NCBI RefSeq assembly: GCF_000967725.1
Contig: NZ_JXYE01000002.1
Location: forward strand, 62,001-126,000
DNA length: 64,000 bases
Origin: Loktanella sp. S4079
GTDB lineage: Bacteria; Pseudomonadota; Alphaproteobacteria; Rhodobacterales; Rhodobacteraceae
Direction: 5' to 3'
Part shown: piece after piece, positions 46,082 through 55,964 of the stretch
How the letters are laid out: every line of letters starts with the position of its first letter
Position numbering within the stretch: position 1 is the stretch's first letter
The notes under the pieces: generated by a model
The model's input: the letters and a program-made list of their open reading frames with translations, nothing else
Databases searched by the model: none
Told to the model about the DNA's origin: nothing
Position numbers and translations under genes: made by a program

Positions 46082-47263
46082 ATGTCTATATTAAATGCAC
46101 TTTTCATATCTCGCCGTCCTGCTGCTGCCTTTGTGGTTGTCGGCCTGTTTTGGGGCTGCTTTGCGGCCTATATTCCAGAAATCAAGACGCGGCTTGGCGT
46201 GTCTGATGCGGGCTTTGGGACCTTGCTGCTGGGCTCTGCGACGGGGCTGGTTTCGTCGATGTGGTTAGCGCCTATCTTGGATCGCTGGCTTGGGGCGCGC
46301 GCCTTGCAGGCAGGGGTCGTGTTTCTTTCGCTGGCCTGGTTGGTGCCAGGGCTGATGTTTACGCCGTTTACCTTTGCTCTCTCGCTTTGCTTGGTGGGAC
46401 TTGGCTCTGGGTTGCTCGACGTGATCATGAATGCGCGGGTTAGCGCGCTTGAGGCGGTTCACGATAAACCGTTGATGAACGCAAACCACGCGATGTTTTC
46501 GGTGGCCTATGGTGTCGCGGCCTTAGTCGTGGCGGTCACGCGCGAGGCAGGACTGCCACCAGCACCCGTATTTGCGGGGTTTTCTGTCCTGTGCTGTTTG
46601 ATCGCGCCATTCATCTGGATGGAAGTCCCTGAGTTCGACACGAGCGACGATCAGGTCTCGGGCGGCTATCCGTTGTGGCCTATCGTGCTGTGTGGCGCGA
46701 TTGTTCTGATCGCATTTATGTCCGAGGCCACCGTCGAAGCATGGTCCGCGTTGCATTTGGAACGCACGTTGCACGGGCGCGCAGCAGAGGGTGCTTTTGG
46801 TCCAGCGATGCTAGGGCTGACGATGGCGATTGGTCGTTTCTCGGGGCAGGCAGTGGCGGCGCGCTATAGCGAAATCGTTGTGGTTATAGTGGCATCACTT
46901 GTTTCGGCGGTGGGGGCAGTGATCGCTGCAATCGCACCGACACCGATGATTGCCTATGTCGGTTTTGGCGTGCTCGGGCTGGGCGTATCGGTCATCGGGC
47001 CAATGGGGCTCGCGCTGGTTGGCCAGTTGGTGCCAGCGCGTTTGCGTACCGAAGCGATCGGCCGTACCGCTGTGATCGGTTTCTCTGGTTTCTTTTTTGC
47101 ACCCGTCTTGATGGGGTTGGCTTCGGATGCCTATGGGTTGCGTGTCGCATTTGCAGGCGTGGCTGGGATGCTATTACTCGCTGTTCCACTGGCAATTGTT
47201 GTCGCGAAAATTCCGCGCAGGCATAAAAAAGGGGCTGGCATAGCGCCAACCCCCGCAACTTGA
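46082..47263 (+). CDS. MFS transporter (YbjJ-like)
   Basis: 393 residues from ATG 46082; upstream TTG start in the same frame is possible but has no ribosome site. Twelve hydrophobic segments; FWGCFAAYIPEIKTRLGVSD and GFGTLLLGSATGLVSSMWLA at the N-terminus and NARVSALEAVHDKPLMNANH in the middle are typical of the YbjJ/FucP-like group. Substrate unknown. Confidence 0.83.
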   Translation: MSILNALFISRRPAAAFVVVGLFWGCFAAYIPEIKTRLGVSDAGFGTLLLGSATGLVSSMWLAPILDRWLGARALQAGVVFLSLAWLVPGLMFTPFTFALSLCLVGLGSGLLDVIMNARVSALEAVHDKPLMNANHAMFSVAYGVAALVVAVTREAGLPPAPVFAGFSVLCCLIAPFIWMEVPEFDTSDDQVSGGYPLWPIVLCGAIVLIAFMSEATVEAWSALHLERTLHGRAAEGAFGPAMLGLTMAIGRFSGQAVAARYSEIVVVIVASLVSAVGAVIAAIAPTPMIAYVGFGVLGLGVSVIGPMGLALVGQLVPARLRTEAIGRTAVIGFSGFFFAPVLMGLASDAYGLRVAFAGVAGMLLLAVPLAIVVAKIPRRHKKGAGIAPTPAT

Positions 47264-47282
47264 CCGGCTCGTCCGGTCAAGA
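47259..47282. terminator. Hairpin between MFS and small secreted protein gene
   Basis: CTTGACCGG-CTCGT-CCGGTCAAG lies across the end of the MFS gene and serves the two convergent transcripts. No long T tract. Confidence 0.55.
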
Positions 47283-47296
47283 CTGGTTGCCCAGTC

Positions 47297-47497
47297 TTAT
47301 TCTTCAGCAGCAGCAGCCGCGATCAGAAGCGCAGCAACAACACCGATCACGACGTATGTCGAGCTGATTGAAGAAGTTTTTGGTGGCTCAACGATTTCAA
47401 CAGGCTCGACGATGACAGGTGCAACGCCGCCAGCGAAAGCAGATGTAGACGCAACAGCCAGAGCTGCAGCAGCGGCAAGAGTTTTTGTGATGCGCAT
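47297..47497 (-). CDS. Small secreted/membrane protein
   Basis: 66 residues. Signal peptide (TLAAAAALAVASTSAFAGG), a Val/Pro/Glu-rich spacer (VIVEPVEIVEPP) and a C-terminal hydrophobic helix ending AAAAEE. I recall this short architecture as common in roseobacters and sometimes mislabelled ferrochelatase; it has no enzyme features. Function unknown. Confidence 0.72.
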   Translation of the reverse strand: MRITKTLAAAAALAVASTSAFAGGVAPVIVEPVEIVEPPKTSSISSTYVVIGVVAALLIAAAAAEE

Positions 47498-47697
47498 TGT
47501 AGTTCTCCTAATACATACTTTTCACGTGAGTGCTGGAATAGGCGGCCAATTCCGCCATCAGCAGTCCGGGGTAAACTTTATTTGAAATGGCGTGAGGTCA
47601 ATGTTTTCCTTGGTTGTTTTTTCCCCCCTCAGCAAAAAACTTCGCAAGTGGTGCCATTTTTACGTATTTTGCAGGCCAAATTGGCACTTTAGGGGGA

Positions 47698-48861
47698 TTA
47701 CTGCCAGTTTCCTTCAAAAGACTGTGGCACCAGAAGCACATCGCGATCGAGCGTTTTAACATCGCGTCGACCACAGAGCGCCATGGTAAGGTCTAGCTCT
47801 TTGTGAATCACCTCAAGTGCCTTTGTCACACCTGCCTGCCCCATCGCGCCGAGGCCGTAAATGAATGCCCGTCCGATGTAGACACCCTTTGCCCCCAGAG
47901 ACAGCGCCTTAAGCACATCCTGACCTGAACGAATGCCACTATCCATGTGAATTTCGATCTGGTCACCCACCGCAGCAACGATGCTGGGCAACATCCGAAC
48001 AGCAGATAGCGCACCGTCAAGCTGGCGCCCACCGTGATTGCTGACAATGATTGCGTCGGCGCCGACGGCGACTGCCTTTTGGGCGTCTTCGACATCCAAA
48101 ATACCCTTGAGGATCAGTTTGCCGCCCCATTTTTCCTTGAGCTTGGCGATCATGCCCCAGTCAAGTTTGGGTTCGAACTGTTCTGATGTCCACGATGAAA
48201 GGCTGCTGGTGTCACCAACGTTCTTGGCGTGGCCGACGATATTGCCAAAGGTCCGTCGCTTGGTTTGCAGCATCTCGATGCCCCAGCGCCATTTGGTCGA
48301 AAGGTTGATCATTGTTGGAATGGTCATCTTGGGCGGAGCCGTTAGACCATTTTTGAGATCTTTGTGCCGCTGCCCAAGCAGTTGCAAATCCAATGTCAAA
48401 ACCAGCGCTGAACAGCCGGCGTTTTTGGCGCGGGCGATGATATTATCGACGAATTCTTCGTCCCGCATGACGTATAGCTGAAACCAAAACGGGTTTTTGG
48501 TATTGGCAGCGACATCTTCGATTGAGCAAATCGACATGGTCGATAGCGTAAAAGGAACACCGAAATCTTCGGCAGCTTTGGCAGCTTTGATTTCCCCATC
48601 AGCGCATTGCATGCCCGTCAACCCAACAGGGGCGAGCGCTACGGGCATTGCAACATCCTGTCCGATCATCTGCGATTGCGTCGTGCGATCCGACATATCG
48701 ACCGCCACGCGCTGCCGCAGGCGGATTTGATCAAAGTCAGTGGTGTTTTCGCGGAATGTTTGTTCCGTCCAGCTACCGCTTTCGGCGTAATCGTAAAACA
48801 TCTTGGGCGCGCGACGTTTGTGCAGGCGCTTGAGGTCGTCAATCGTGGTGATAACGGGCAT
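47698..48861 (-). CDS. lldD: FMN-dependent alpha-hydroxy-acid dehydrogenase (L-lactate dehydrogenase type)
   Basis: 387 residues. TIM-barrel FMN enzyme oxidising L-lactate or a related 2-hydroxy acid to the keto acid. MFYDYAESGSWTEQTFREN at the N-terminus, LAPVGLTGMQCADGE, and the active-site SNHGGRQLDGALSA (catalytic His and Arg) are intact, as is GRAFIYGLGAMG. No lactate permease or regulator is adjacent, so the exact substrate is open. Confidence 0.92.
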   Translation of the reverse strand: MPVITTIDDLKRLHKRRAPKMFYDYAESGSWTEQTFRENTTDFDQIRLRQRVAVDMSDRTTQSQMIGQDVAMPVALAPVGLTGMQCADGEIKAAKAAEDFGVPFTLSTMSICSIEDVAANTKNPFWFQLYVMRDEEFVDNIIARAKNAGCSALVLTLDLQLLGQRHKDLKNGLTAPPKMTIPTMINLSTKWRWGIEMLQTKRRTFGNIVGHAKNVGDTSSLSSWTSEQFEPKLDWGMIAKLKEKWGGKLILKGILDVEDAQKAVAVGADAIIVSNHGGRQLDGALSAVRMLPSIVAAVGDQIEIHMDSGIRSGQDVLKALSLGAKGVYIGRAFIYGLGAMGQAGVTKALEVIHKELDLTMALCGRRDVKTLDRDVLLVPQSFEGNWQ

Positions 48862-49056
48862 GGCTGAATTCCTAAAATTGGTTAGTTCTTGTTACCAATT
48901 GATGGAGTCCCGTTCAACTGCCTTTCACCGAACGTTGTGGGAAAGCGAATTGAATTGGATTCACGCCTTAGATTTGCCCAAAAGCCGCCCTAACTAACTT
49001 AACGTCAGAGTACTTGGTTTATGATAGCGCTTATGACTAAGGAAGATTGGTGAAAC

Positions 49057-50097
49057 GTGGCAGATTATACCTTTAATATCTATCTCTGGTCTCCTTATAC
49101 GGAGTTTCCTTCAACACTCGGTTCGTTCACGTTCACAGGTGATACGACGGCGACCGGGACTGCAGTAATCACGGATAACGAAACTGGCGTCGACGGTCAA
49201 ACGTTGGACGATAACGTCAAGAATAGTCAAGAAACAGCGACTGCTACGGTTACAACGCCGACAACCATATACACGGACATTCCAATCAATGCAGATGCAG
49301 GTTGGACACTTTATGATCCGATCGAGGATGTGACGTTCGAAGTTGTGCTGTTGAATGGCAAAGATGGTCCAGTCAGTTTTACCTACACTTTGTCCGAATA
49401 TCCATTGGTGGAAGGCCGCACCTATGACATCGTTGCCTTCGATAATCAGCCGAATGCGGCTGTTTCGGGCGACCCTTATTTCACCTATGCTGACTACGTT
49501 TGCTTTGCGTCCAAAACGCCCATAGAAACGCCTGACGGATTCGTCGCTGCAGGTGATCTGCGCGAAGGAGACGTCGTCATCACGCGCGAAGCTGGGCCAA
49601 AGCCTATTTTGTGGGTCGGGAAGCAAACTGTGCTTGGCTACGGCAAGATGGCACCTATCCGTTTTGACGTGGGCGTACTGGGAAATGACGGGTCGATCCA
49701 TGTCTCACCCTGGCATAGGATGCTCGTCGCTGGAGCGCAGTCGCAGTTGTTATTCGAAAGCCATGAAGTGTTCGTGCACGCGAAGCATCTGACCCATCTT
49801 TCCGGCGTCACGCGTGAAGCCTGTCTAACCGTAACATACGTGCATCTTTTATTAGACGAACATCACGCGTTGAATGCCAATGGTGCCTATGCCGAAAGCC
49901 TGCATCCGGCCAAACAGGTTGATGTCATCCTGAGTGACGCAGACAAGCAAGAAATTAAACAAAAGCTAAATGCGGTAGGCCGTAGTGTCGAAACCTACGG
50001 TCCGACTGCCTATCGCACGTTACGCCGTTTCGAGGCGGGTTTGCTGACTGAAATCTATCCAGCAAAGAAGCGTTACCCGGTCATGGGGGCGTATTGA
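49057..50097 (+). CDS. Hint-domain protein
   Basis: 346 residues from GTG 49057 (AAGGA 13 bp upstream). The first about 140 residues are beta-rich and Thr-rich (TATGTAVITDNETGVDGQTL), probably an exported or surface module without a classical signal. The Hint domain starts at Cys149 (VCFASKTPIETPDGFVAAGD, DLREGDVVITREAGPKP) and includes VSPWHRMLV (about 213). Self-splicing is unlikely; such single Hint proteins in roseobacters are of unknown function. Confidence 0.85.
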   Translation: MADYTFNIYLWSPYTEFPSTLGSFTFTGDTTATGTAVITDNETGVDGQTLDDNVKNSQETATATVTTPTTIYTDIPINADAGWTLYDPIEDVTFEVVLLNGKDGPVSFTYTLSEYPLVEGRTYDIVAFDNQPNAAVSGDPYFTYADYVCFASKTPIETPDGFVAAGDLREGDVVITREAGPKPILWVGKQTVLGYGKMAPIRFDVGVLGNDGSIHVSPWHRMLVAGAQSQLLFESHEVFVHAKHLTHLSGVTREACLTVTYVHLLLDEHHALNANGAYAESLHPAKQVDVILSDADKQEIKQKLNAVGRSVETYGPTAYRTLRRFEAGLLTEIYPAKKRYPVMGAY

Positions 50098-50099
50098 CG

Positions 50100-50891
50100 C
50101 TACCCTTTATGCGTCCCATCCGCCAAGGATTTCACGAACGCCAGCACATCAGCAACGCTCTCACCGTTGCCGATTTTCTCAACAATAGCAGAGCCGACCA
50201 CCGCGCCGTCAGCGATGCTTGCGATGTTTTCGGCGGCTTCTGGTGACTTGATCCCAAACCCGACGATGACAGGCAAGTCTGTCTTGGACTTGATCCGCGC
50301 GACCTCGGGGCCGACGATGTCAGCTTGGGCTTCGGCAGCGCCTGTGATCCCGTTCACCGAAACATAGTAGACAAAACCAGACGTGTTTTGCAGCACTTTG
50401 GGTAGACGTTTGTCATCGGTGGTCGGGGTCGCCAGACGAATAAAGTTTATGCCAGCCGCCTGGGCAGGAATGCATAGTTCTTCGTCTTCTTCGGGGGGAA
50501 GATCCACGATGATCAGCCCGTCAATACCCGCCGCAACTGCATCCTTTAGGAAAGCATCAACGCCGCGTGAATAAATCGGGTTGTAGTAGCCCATCATAAC
50601 GATCGGGGTCGTATCGTCAGATTTGCGGAACTCGCGCGCATATTCCAGCGTTTTTTCCAGCGTCTGCCCGCCATCCAGTGCACGTTGCCCCGCCAATTGA
50701 ATGGTCGAGCCATCCGCCATCGGGTCAGTGAATGGAATGCCAAGCTCAATAATATCGACGCCAGCAGCGGGCAGTCCTTTGACGACCTCAAGCCCGGTGT
50801 CATAGTCTGTATCGCCAGCCATCACATAGGCTACGAATGCCTTTTTGTTCGCGGCACGTAGTTCTGCAAATTTAGCGTCGATTCTGCTCAT
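50100..50891 (-). CDS. trpA: Tryptophan synthase alpha chain
   Basis: 263 residues from the ATG at 50891. Cleaves indole-3-glycerol phosphate. Catalytic Glu in [15 protein letters not shown], catalytic Asp in IVDLPPEED, and the phosphate site VGFGIKSPE are intact. It is 13 kb from trpB on the opposite strand, so it must be controlled separately. Convergent with the Hint gene, stops 2 bp apart. Confidence 0.95.
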   Translation of the reverse strand: MSRIDAKFAELRAANKKAFVAYVMAGDTDYDTGLEVVKGLPAAGVDIIELGIPFTDPMADGSTIQLAGQRALDGGQTLEKTLEYAREFRKSDDTTPIVMMGYYNPIYSRGVDAFLKDAVAAGIDGLIIVDLPPEEDEELCIPAQAAGINFIRLATPTTDDKRLPKVLQNTSGFVYYVSVNGITGAAEAQADIVGPEVARIKSKTDLPVIVGFGIKSPEAAENIASIADGAVVGSAIVEKIGNGESVADVLAFVKSLADGTHKG

Positions 50892-51046
50892 CTTGATCCC
50901 CGGCGTATCTATACGGATCACGGTTTGCTTTATTCGTTGTCGGAAATCAATGGGGACAGTTTACTGTTCGTAGGACAGATTGACAATTTGGACTACATTT
51001 AAGACTCATCGAATAGGAAGAAAAACTGATTACCCATGACAGAGAG

Positions 51047-52615
51047 ATGACCCTGAATTTGCTACGCTTTTACTTCGCACTGATAGGGTCATTGGGGCTA
51101 GCGTTGGCCTCATGTCTCGTTTTCGTGCTCCCTTATGTGTATCCCTTGATTAACTGGACACTGGTGACCATTGGGTTGATCGCTATTGGTGCAGCGGGTT
51201 ATCCGAATGCGTGGCGCCGCCCCTCGTATTGGGTCATGGTGCCATTAATTGTTGGATTGTTAATCATGCCAGCCTTGACGGTGACAGCCGGATTTGGTGA
51301 ATTTGACCTCCTAGCGGCTGTACATCATCTGAGTTTTGGTATGGTGGGTGCCGATTACGGGATTATCATTCGCGCACTTCGGCCACTGGTTTCTGTACTG
51401 CTAGTATATGTCGTGTGCGTTTATTGGCTTAGCAATCTTCTGCAGATGTCGTTCAAGGGGTATTATTTCGCAGCGCTTTTAATCGCTATGATCAATCCAC
51501 TTAGCATTAATGCGATGAACATGGTTATGACACCGCGTGTCGAGAACGATCTAGCGGTACGCGTTCACGATCCCGGAGTTGAAATGAACGGCGTGGCGCC
51601 TGACGTATTGCTGATTTACCTTGAAGGATTGGATCGAGAGTTCTTGGATCGAAGTAGATTTGGGGATTCATATGATGGTATCGCAGAACTTGCGCCACAG
51701 GGACTAACATTCACACAGATTAAGCAGGTCGAAGGCACGGGTTGGTCCTTGGCTGGAATTGTTGCGTCTCATTGTGGGTTGCCACTGCTCCCAAATGGGC
51801 TGCGCAATATGTATCGCTGGGGGGACCAAGAAGCCTTTTTGGGGGATCATAGGTGCCTTAGCGATGTGATGTCGGAAGTCGGCTATCAGACGGCGTATAT
51901 TATGGGCGGTGTCATTGAGTTTGGCGGGATAGACTTATTCATCAAGTCACATGGGTACGATACAGCTATTGGCCGTGACCAATTGGCCGAGCGCTACTCT
52001 GAAGAAAGGCTCGAGCTTGGCGCTGCGGTGCGTCGCTATGATGATGCACTCACGTTGGATACCGCAAAGGACATTTACCAGGAAATGGCTCCGATCGATG
52101 ATCCGCTTTTGTTGACTATTTTGACTTATGGGCCCCACGGTAAATCGGGAACTGTGGCCTCAAACTGTTCGCAAACAGGGCGCGCCTATGAAACCGAAGA
52201 CCTTACCGAAACCGTTCGTTGTACCATTCAGAATGTCAGGTCGTTCCTCAGTTGGTGGGAAAGCGTAAGGCGCGATCGCCCAGCACTGGTTTTGCTCGTG
52301 TCAGACCATTTGAATCATCTTTGGCTGTATGACAGTGAAGAGGCGCAGGAGGGGCGAAGCAATACGTTTTTCGCTATGGGGTACGATCTACCACACATCC
52401 CACGAGGCGAAGTGAATGATCGGCTTGGGTCAATGATGGATGTGTTCCCGACGATCCTTTCAATGGCCGGAATTATTTCTGACGGGCGCGGAGGTCTGGG
52501 GGTGTCTTTGGTGGACGAAGGCCCAACATTGCTTGAGCAGCGCGGATACTATCGCATCAACCGGGAGCTTAATCGCAATTATGATTTGCAACAAGTGATA
52601 TGGGGTAGCGATTAG
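51047..52615 (+). CDS. Sulfatase-fold phosphoglycerol transferase (OpgB/MdoB-like)
   Basis: 522 residues. Four or five N-terminal membrane helices (residues 1-165), then a periplasmic alkaline-phosphatase/sulfatase domain: VLLIYLEGLDREFLDRSRFG, GLTFTQIKQVEGTGWSLAGI, VASHCGLPLLPN, and LLVSDHLNH with late metal ligands. The EGTGW...ASxCG pattern is that of OpgB/MdoB, which moves glycerol phosphate from phosphatidylglycerol to periplasmic glucans. The acceptor here is unknown. It would release diacylglycerol, which DgkA (3.7 kb) recycles. Confidence 0.85.
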   Translation: MTLNLLRFYFALIGSLGLALASCLVFVLPYVYPLINWTLVTIGLIAIGAAGYPNAWRRPSYWVMVPLIVGLLIMPALTVTAGFGEFDLLAAVHHLSFGMVGADYGIIIRALRPLVSVLLVYVVCVYWLSNLLQMSFKGYYFAALLIAMINPLSINAMNMVMTPRVENDLAVRVHDPGVEMNGVAPDVLLIYLEGLDREFLDRSRFGDSYDGIAELAPQGLTFTQIKQVEGTGWSLAGIVASHCGLPLLPNGLRNMYRWGDQEAFLGDHRCLSDVMSEVGYQTAYIMGGVIEFGGIDLFIKSHGYDTAIGRDQLAERYSEERLELGAAVRRYDDALTLDTAKDIYQEMAPIDDPLLLTILTYGPHGKSGTVASNCSQTGRAYETEDLTETVRCTIQNVRSFLSWWESVRRDRPALVLLVSDHLNHLWLYDSEEAQEGRSNTFFAMGYDLPHIPRGEVNDRLGSMMDVFPTILSMAGIISDGRGGLGVSLVDEGPTLLEQRGYYRINRELNRNYDLQQVIWGSD

Positions 52616-52671
52616 CTTGCACCCAACCCGGCTGCGCCCTATTAGCGCTGCAACGATAAAGGAGAGCCGCT

Positions 52672-53769
52672 ATGGGTTTTAAGATGGGTATCGTGGGTTT
52701 GCCAAACGTTGGTAAATCGACCCTGTTCAATGCGCTGACAAAAACTGCTGCTGCGCAGGCGGCGAACTTTCCATTTTGCACGATCGAACCCAACGTGGGC
52801 GAGGTGGGTGTTCCTGATGCGCGTCTTGATAAATTGGCAGCGATTGCCGGGTCCAAGCAGATAATTCCAACGCGGATGACCTTTGTTGATATCGCAGGCC
52901 TGGTTAAAGGTGCCTCAAAGGGTGAAGGCTTGGGCAACCAGTTCCTGGCCAATATCCGCGAATGCGACTCCATTGCGCATGTCTTGCGCTGTTTCGAAGA
53001 CGATGACATCACCCACGTTGAAGGGCGCGTAGATCCCGTCGAAGACGCCGAAGTCATCGAAACCGAACTGATGTTGGCCGATCTGGAAAGCATTGAGAAG
53101 CGCCTGCAGAACCTCGTTCGCAAGGTGCGCGGTGGCGATAAAGAAGCCGTGCAACAGGTGCGTTTGTTGGAAACAGCCAAAGAGGCGCTTGAAAACGGTA
53201 AACCTGCCCGAACTGTTGAGGTCGACGAAGACGACGCCAAAGCTTGGAAGATGCTTCAGCTTTTGACGACCAAGCCCGTTCTTTATGTTTGTAACGTCGA
53301 AGAAGACAAAGCAGGCAGCGGCAACAGCCAATCTGCGCGTGTGGCAGAAATGGCCGCGGCGCAAGGCAATAGCCATGTCGTCATCTCGGCTAAGATCGAA
53401 GAAGAAATCAGCCAGCTCGATGCCGAGGAAGCAGAAATGTTCCTTGGTGAAATGGGCCTCGAAGAAGCAGGGCTCGATCGTTTGATCCGTGCAGGGTACG
53501 AATTGCTGCAATTGCAGACTTATTTCACCGTCGGCCCCAAAGAGGCCCGCGCATGGACCATCAAGCAAGGCACATCTGCTCCGCAGGCTGCGGGCGTCAT
53601 CCATGGTGATTTCGAACGCGGGTTTATCCGGGCCGAGACAATTGCCTATGACGATTTTGTCTTGCTTGGTGGTGAACAGCCCGCCAAAGAGGCCGGCAAA
53701 ATGCGTGCAGAGGGCAAAGGCTACATCGTCAAAGATGGCGATATCATGCATTTCTTGTTTAACACGTAA
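52672..53769 (+). CDS. ychF: Redox-regulated ATPase YchF/OLA1
   Basis: 365 residues. Obg-family P-loop protein preferring ATP. GLPNVGKST (9-17), FVDIAGLVKGASKGEGLGNQ (switch II), NVEEDKA in place of the NKxD base motif (the reason for ATP preference), and a C-terminal TGS domain. Length is standard. GGAGAG precedes the ATG. Confidence 0.96.
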   Translation: MGFKMGIVGLPNVGKSTLFNALTKTAAAQAANFPFCTIEPNVGEVGVPDARLDKLAAIAGSKQIIPTRMTFVDIAGLVKGASKGEGLGNQFLANIRECDSIAHVLRCFEDDDITHVEGRVDPVEDAEVIETELMLADLESIEKRLQNLVRKVRGGDKEAVQQVRLLETAKEALENGKPARTVEVDEDDAKAWKMLQLLTTKPVLYVCNVEEDKAGSGNSQSARVAEMAAAQGNSHVVISAKIEEEISQLDAEEAEMFLGEMGLEEAGLDRLIRAGYELLQLQTYFTVGPKEARAWTIKQGTSAPQAAGVIHGDFERGFIRAETIAYDDFVLLGGEQPAKEAGKMRAEGKGYIVKDGDIMHFLFNT

Positions 53770-53773
53770 CGCC

Positions 53774-53794
53774 GTCCCGGATTTGATCCGGGAC
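53774..53794. repeat. Palindromic repeat GTCCCGGAT-type
   Basis: GTCCCGGATTTGATCCGGGAC, a perfect interrupted palindrome 4 bp after the ychF stop. I recall similar elements as abundant in alphaproteobacterial genomes; here it may also end transcription. Confidence 0.7.
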
Positions 53795-53955
53795 CACCGA
53801 ACCAACCAGAATACCACCCGCCTGTGCAAACTGTGTGGACCTATTACCGCATCGCGCCGACATTTTTGAGCATCGGCGCAGATCGGTGATCCTTGTCTCT
53901 GGTCAGCGTGAAAACATGACGCTAGAAACATGCGACATGATAAGGATGGAGCAAA

Positions 53956-55044
53956 ATGGCTGACGGTATCGAACCGCAACCGGGTATCTTGGAGATCGCA
54001 CTCTATAAAGGCGGTGAATCCAAATTGGATGGGGTGAGCAATGTTCTCAAGCTGTCATCAAACGAAAACCCTTTGGGGCCTTCGGATGCAGCAAAAGAGG
54101 CCGCAGCACGTGCGTTGCATGGGCTGAACCGCTATCCAACGACCGACCATGCAGCATTGCGTTCCGCGATATCTGATGTCTGGGGTGTTGATGCGGATCG
54201 TGTCTTTTGCGGGGTCGGTTCTGGCGACGTTCTGAAGCTCCTTGCCGAAGCATACGCTGGTCCGGGCGATGAAATTGTGTTCACCGAACACGGATTTTCA
54301 ATGTACCCGATCTACGCCCATGCGGTTGGTGCGACACCTGTCGTCGTGCCAGAGCGTGAGCGGGTCGTCGATGTCGATGCGATATTGGCCGCTTGTGGAC
54401 CAAAGACAAAGCTTGTGTTTATCGCGAACCCCGGCAACCCAACCGGTACCATGATTGGCGCTGCCGAGGTTGCGCGTCTAGCCGAAGGTTTGCCACCACA
54501 GACCCTGCTTGCGCTTGATGGAGCCTATGCAGAATTTGTCGAAGGTTTCGACGCAGGCAAAGCGCTTGTCGACAGTCGTGAGAATGTCGTCATGACGCGC
54601 ACGTTTTCCAAGATTTACGGTCTGGGTGGGATGCGTGTTGGTTGGGGCTATGGCCCGCAGGCTGTTATCGACGTGCTCAACCGTATTCGTGGTCCGTTCA
54701 ACTTGTCCACTGTTGCTTTGGCAGCAGCTGAGGCAGCTGTGCGTGACACAGCGCACACAGAAAAATGCCGGATCGAAAATGCGCGTTGTCGCGATTGGAT
54801 GGCGGGGGCGTTGGCAGAGCTTGGCGTGCCTTCGGATACCTCTACCGCCAATTTCATATTGGCGCGTTTTGCTGATGAGACCGAAGCAAATGCCTGTGAC
54901 GAGGCGCTGCGCAAGGCTGGTATTATCGTAAGAAAAGTTGCGGGATACGGTCTGCCGAACTGCCTGCGTATCACTGTTGGTGATGAGGCCGCGTGCAGGC
55001 GTGTCGTACATGCCATTGCCCAGTTCAAAGGTGTACGTAAATGA
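53956..55044 (+). CDS. hisC: Histidinol-phosphate aminotransferase
   Basis: 362 residues. Class II PLP aminotransferase with [20 protein letters not shown], and the PLP lysine Lys219 in [15 protein letters not shown]. In many alphaproteobacteria HisC also transaminates aromatic precursors, which suits its coupling to tyrC. ATGA overlap with tyrC. Confidence 0.93.
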   Translation: MADGIEPQPGILEIALYKGGESKLDGVSNVLKLSSNENPLGPSDAAKEAAARALHGLNRYPTTDHAALRSAISDVWGVDADRVFCGVGSGDVLKLLAEAYAGPGDEIVFTEHGFSMYPIYAHAVGATPVVVPERERVVDVDAILAACGPKTKLVFIANPGNPTGTMIGAAEVARLAEGLPPQTLLALDGAYAEFVEGFDAGKALVDSRENVVMTRTFSKIYGLGGMRVGWGYGPQAVIDVLNRIRGPFNLSTVALAAAEAAVRDTAHTEKCRIENARCRDWMAGALAELGVPSDTSTANFILARFADETEANACDEALRKAGIIVRKVAGYGLPNCLRITVGDEAACRRVVHAIAQFKGVRK

Positions 55045-55964
55045 CACAAGTTTACGGTCGGGTTGCCCTGATTGGGCTGGGGTTAATCGCGTCTTCGATG
55101 TGCCATGCCATGCGCCGTGCAGGGCTTGCTGGTGAAATCGTAGGCTATGCACGTTCCCAAGAGACCCGTGACATCGCACGCGAAATCGCACTTTGCGATC
55201 GGATTTGTGACAGCGCCGCTGAGGCTGTAGACGGTGCCGACTTGGTCGTGCTGTGTGTGCCAGTTGGTGCGATGGGCGCGGTTGCCGCTGAAATTGGTCC
55301 TGCGCTCAAGCCTGGTGCAACTGTCAGCGATGTCGGTTCGGTTAAGCGTACGGTGATTGACGCTGTTTCCCCGCATATTCCAGATGGGGTTCACTTTATT
55401 CCCGCACACCCGCTGGCAGGGACCGAACATTCAGGTCCACGTTCCGGGTTTACAGAGCTTTTTGACAATCGCTTTTGTATCATTGTGCCTGTTGAAGGTT
55501 CTGACCGTGATGCCGTCGAACGCGTTTCAAATCTTTGGCGCGGTATGGGCAGCAATGTTGATGAGATGGATCCAGACCATCACGATTTGGTTTTGGCCGT
55601 TACCAGCCACACACCGCACCTGATTGCCTATACGATGGTCGGTGTCGCCGACGATTTAAGCCGGGTGACCGATAGCGAAGTGATCAAATACTCTGCCGCA
55701 GGTTTTCGGGATTTTACCCGCATCGCGGCATCAGATCCGACAATGTGGCGCGATGTGTTCTTGAACAACAAAGAAGCAACGCTCGAAATTCTTGGACGCT
55801 TCACCGAAGAATTGTTCGCGCTACAGCGTGCCATTCGCCAAGGTGATGGTGATCATTTGTTCGACTACTTCACGCATACACGTGCAATCCGCCGCTCTAT
55901 TATTGAGGCGGGGCAGGATACAGACGCGCCGGACTTTGGGCGCGGGTCAGCGGCATCAAAATGA
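55041..55964 (+). CDS. tyrC: Prephenate/arogenate dehydrogenase
   Basis: 307 residues. NAD(P)-binding GLGLIASSM (12-20), [17 protein letters not shown] with the catalytic His, and [20 protein letters not shown]. Oxidatively decarboxylates prephenate or arogenate towards tyrosine; which one cannot be decided here. Middle gene of hisC-tyrC-extensin, overlapping both neighbours by 4 bp. Confidence 0.92.
   Translation: MTQVYGRVALIGLGLIASSMCHAMRRAGLAGEIVGYARSQETRDIAREIALCDRICDSAAEAVDGADLVVLCVPVGAMGAVAAEIGPALKPGATVSDVGSVKRTVIDAVSPHIPDGVHFIPAHPLAGTEHSGPRSGFTELFDNRFCIIVPVEGSDRDAVERVSNLWRGMGSNVDEMDPDHHDLVLAVTSHTPHLIAYTMVGVADDLSRVTDSEVIKYSAAGFRDFTRIAASDPTMWRDVFLNNKEATLEILGRFTEELFALQRAIRQGDGDHLFDYFTHTRAIRRSIIEAGQDTDAPDFGRGSAASK

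Noticed and set aside
52915..53979. 354-codon open frame on the minus strand opposite ychF
   Set aside because: It mirrors the codon phase of ychF, has no ribosome site, and encodes no recognisable family; ychF is certain.
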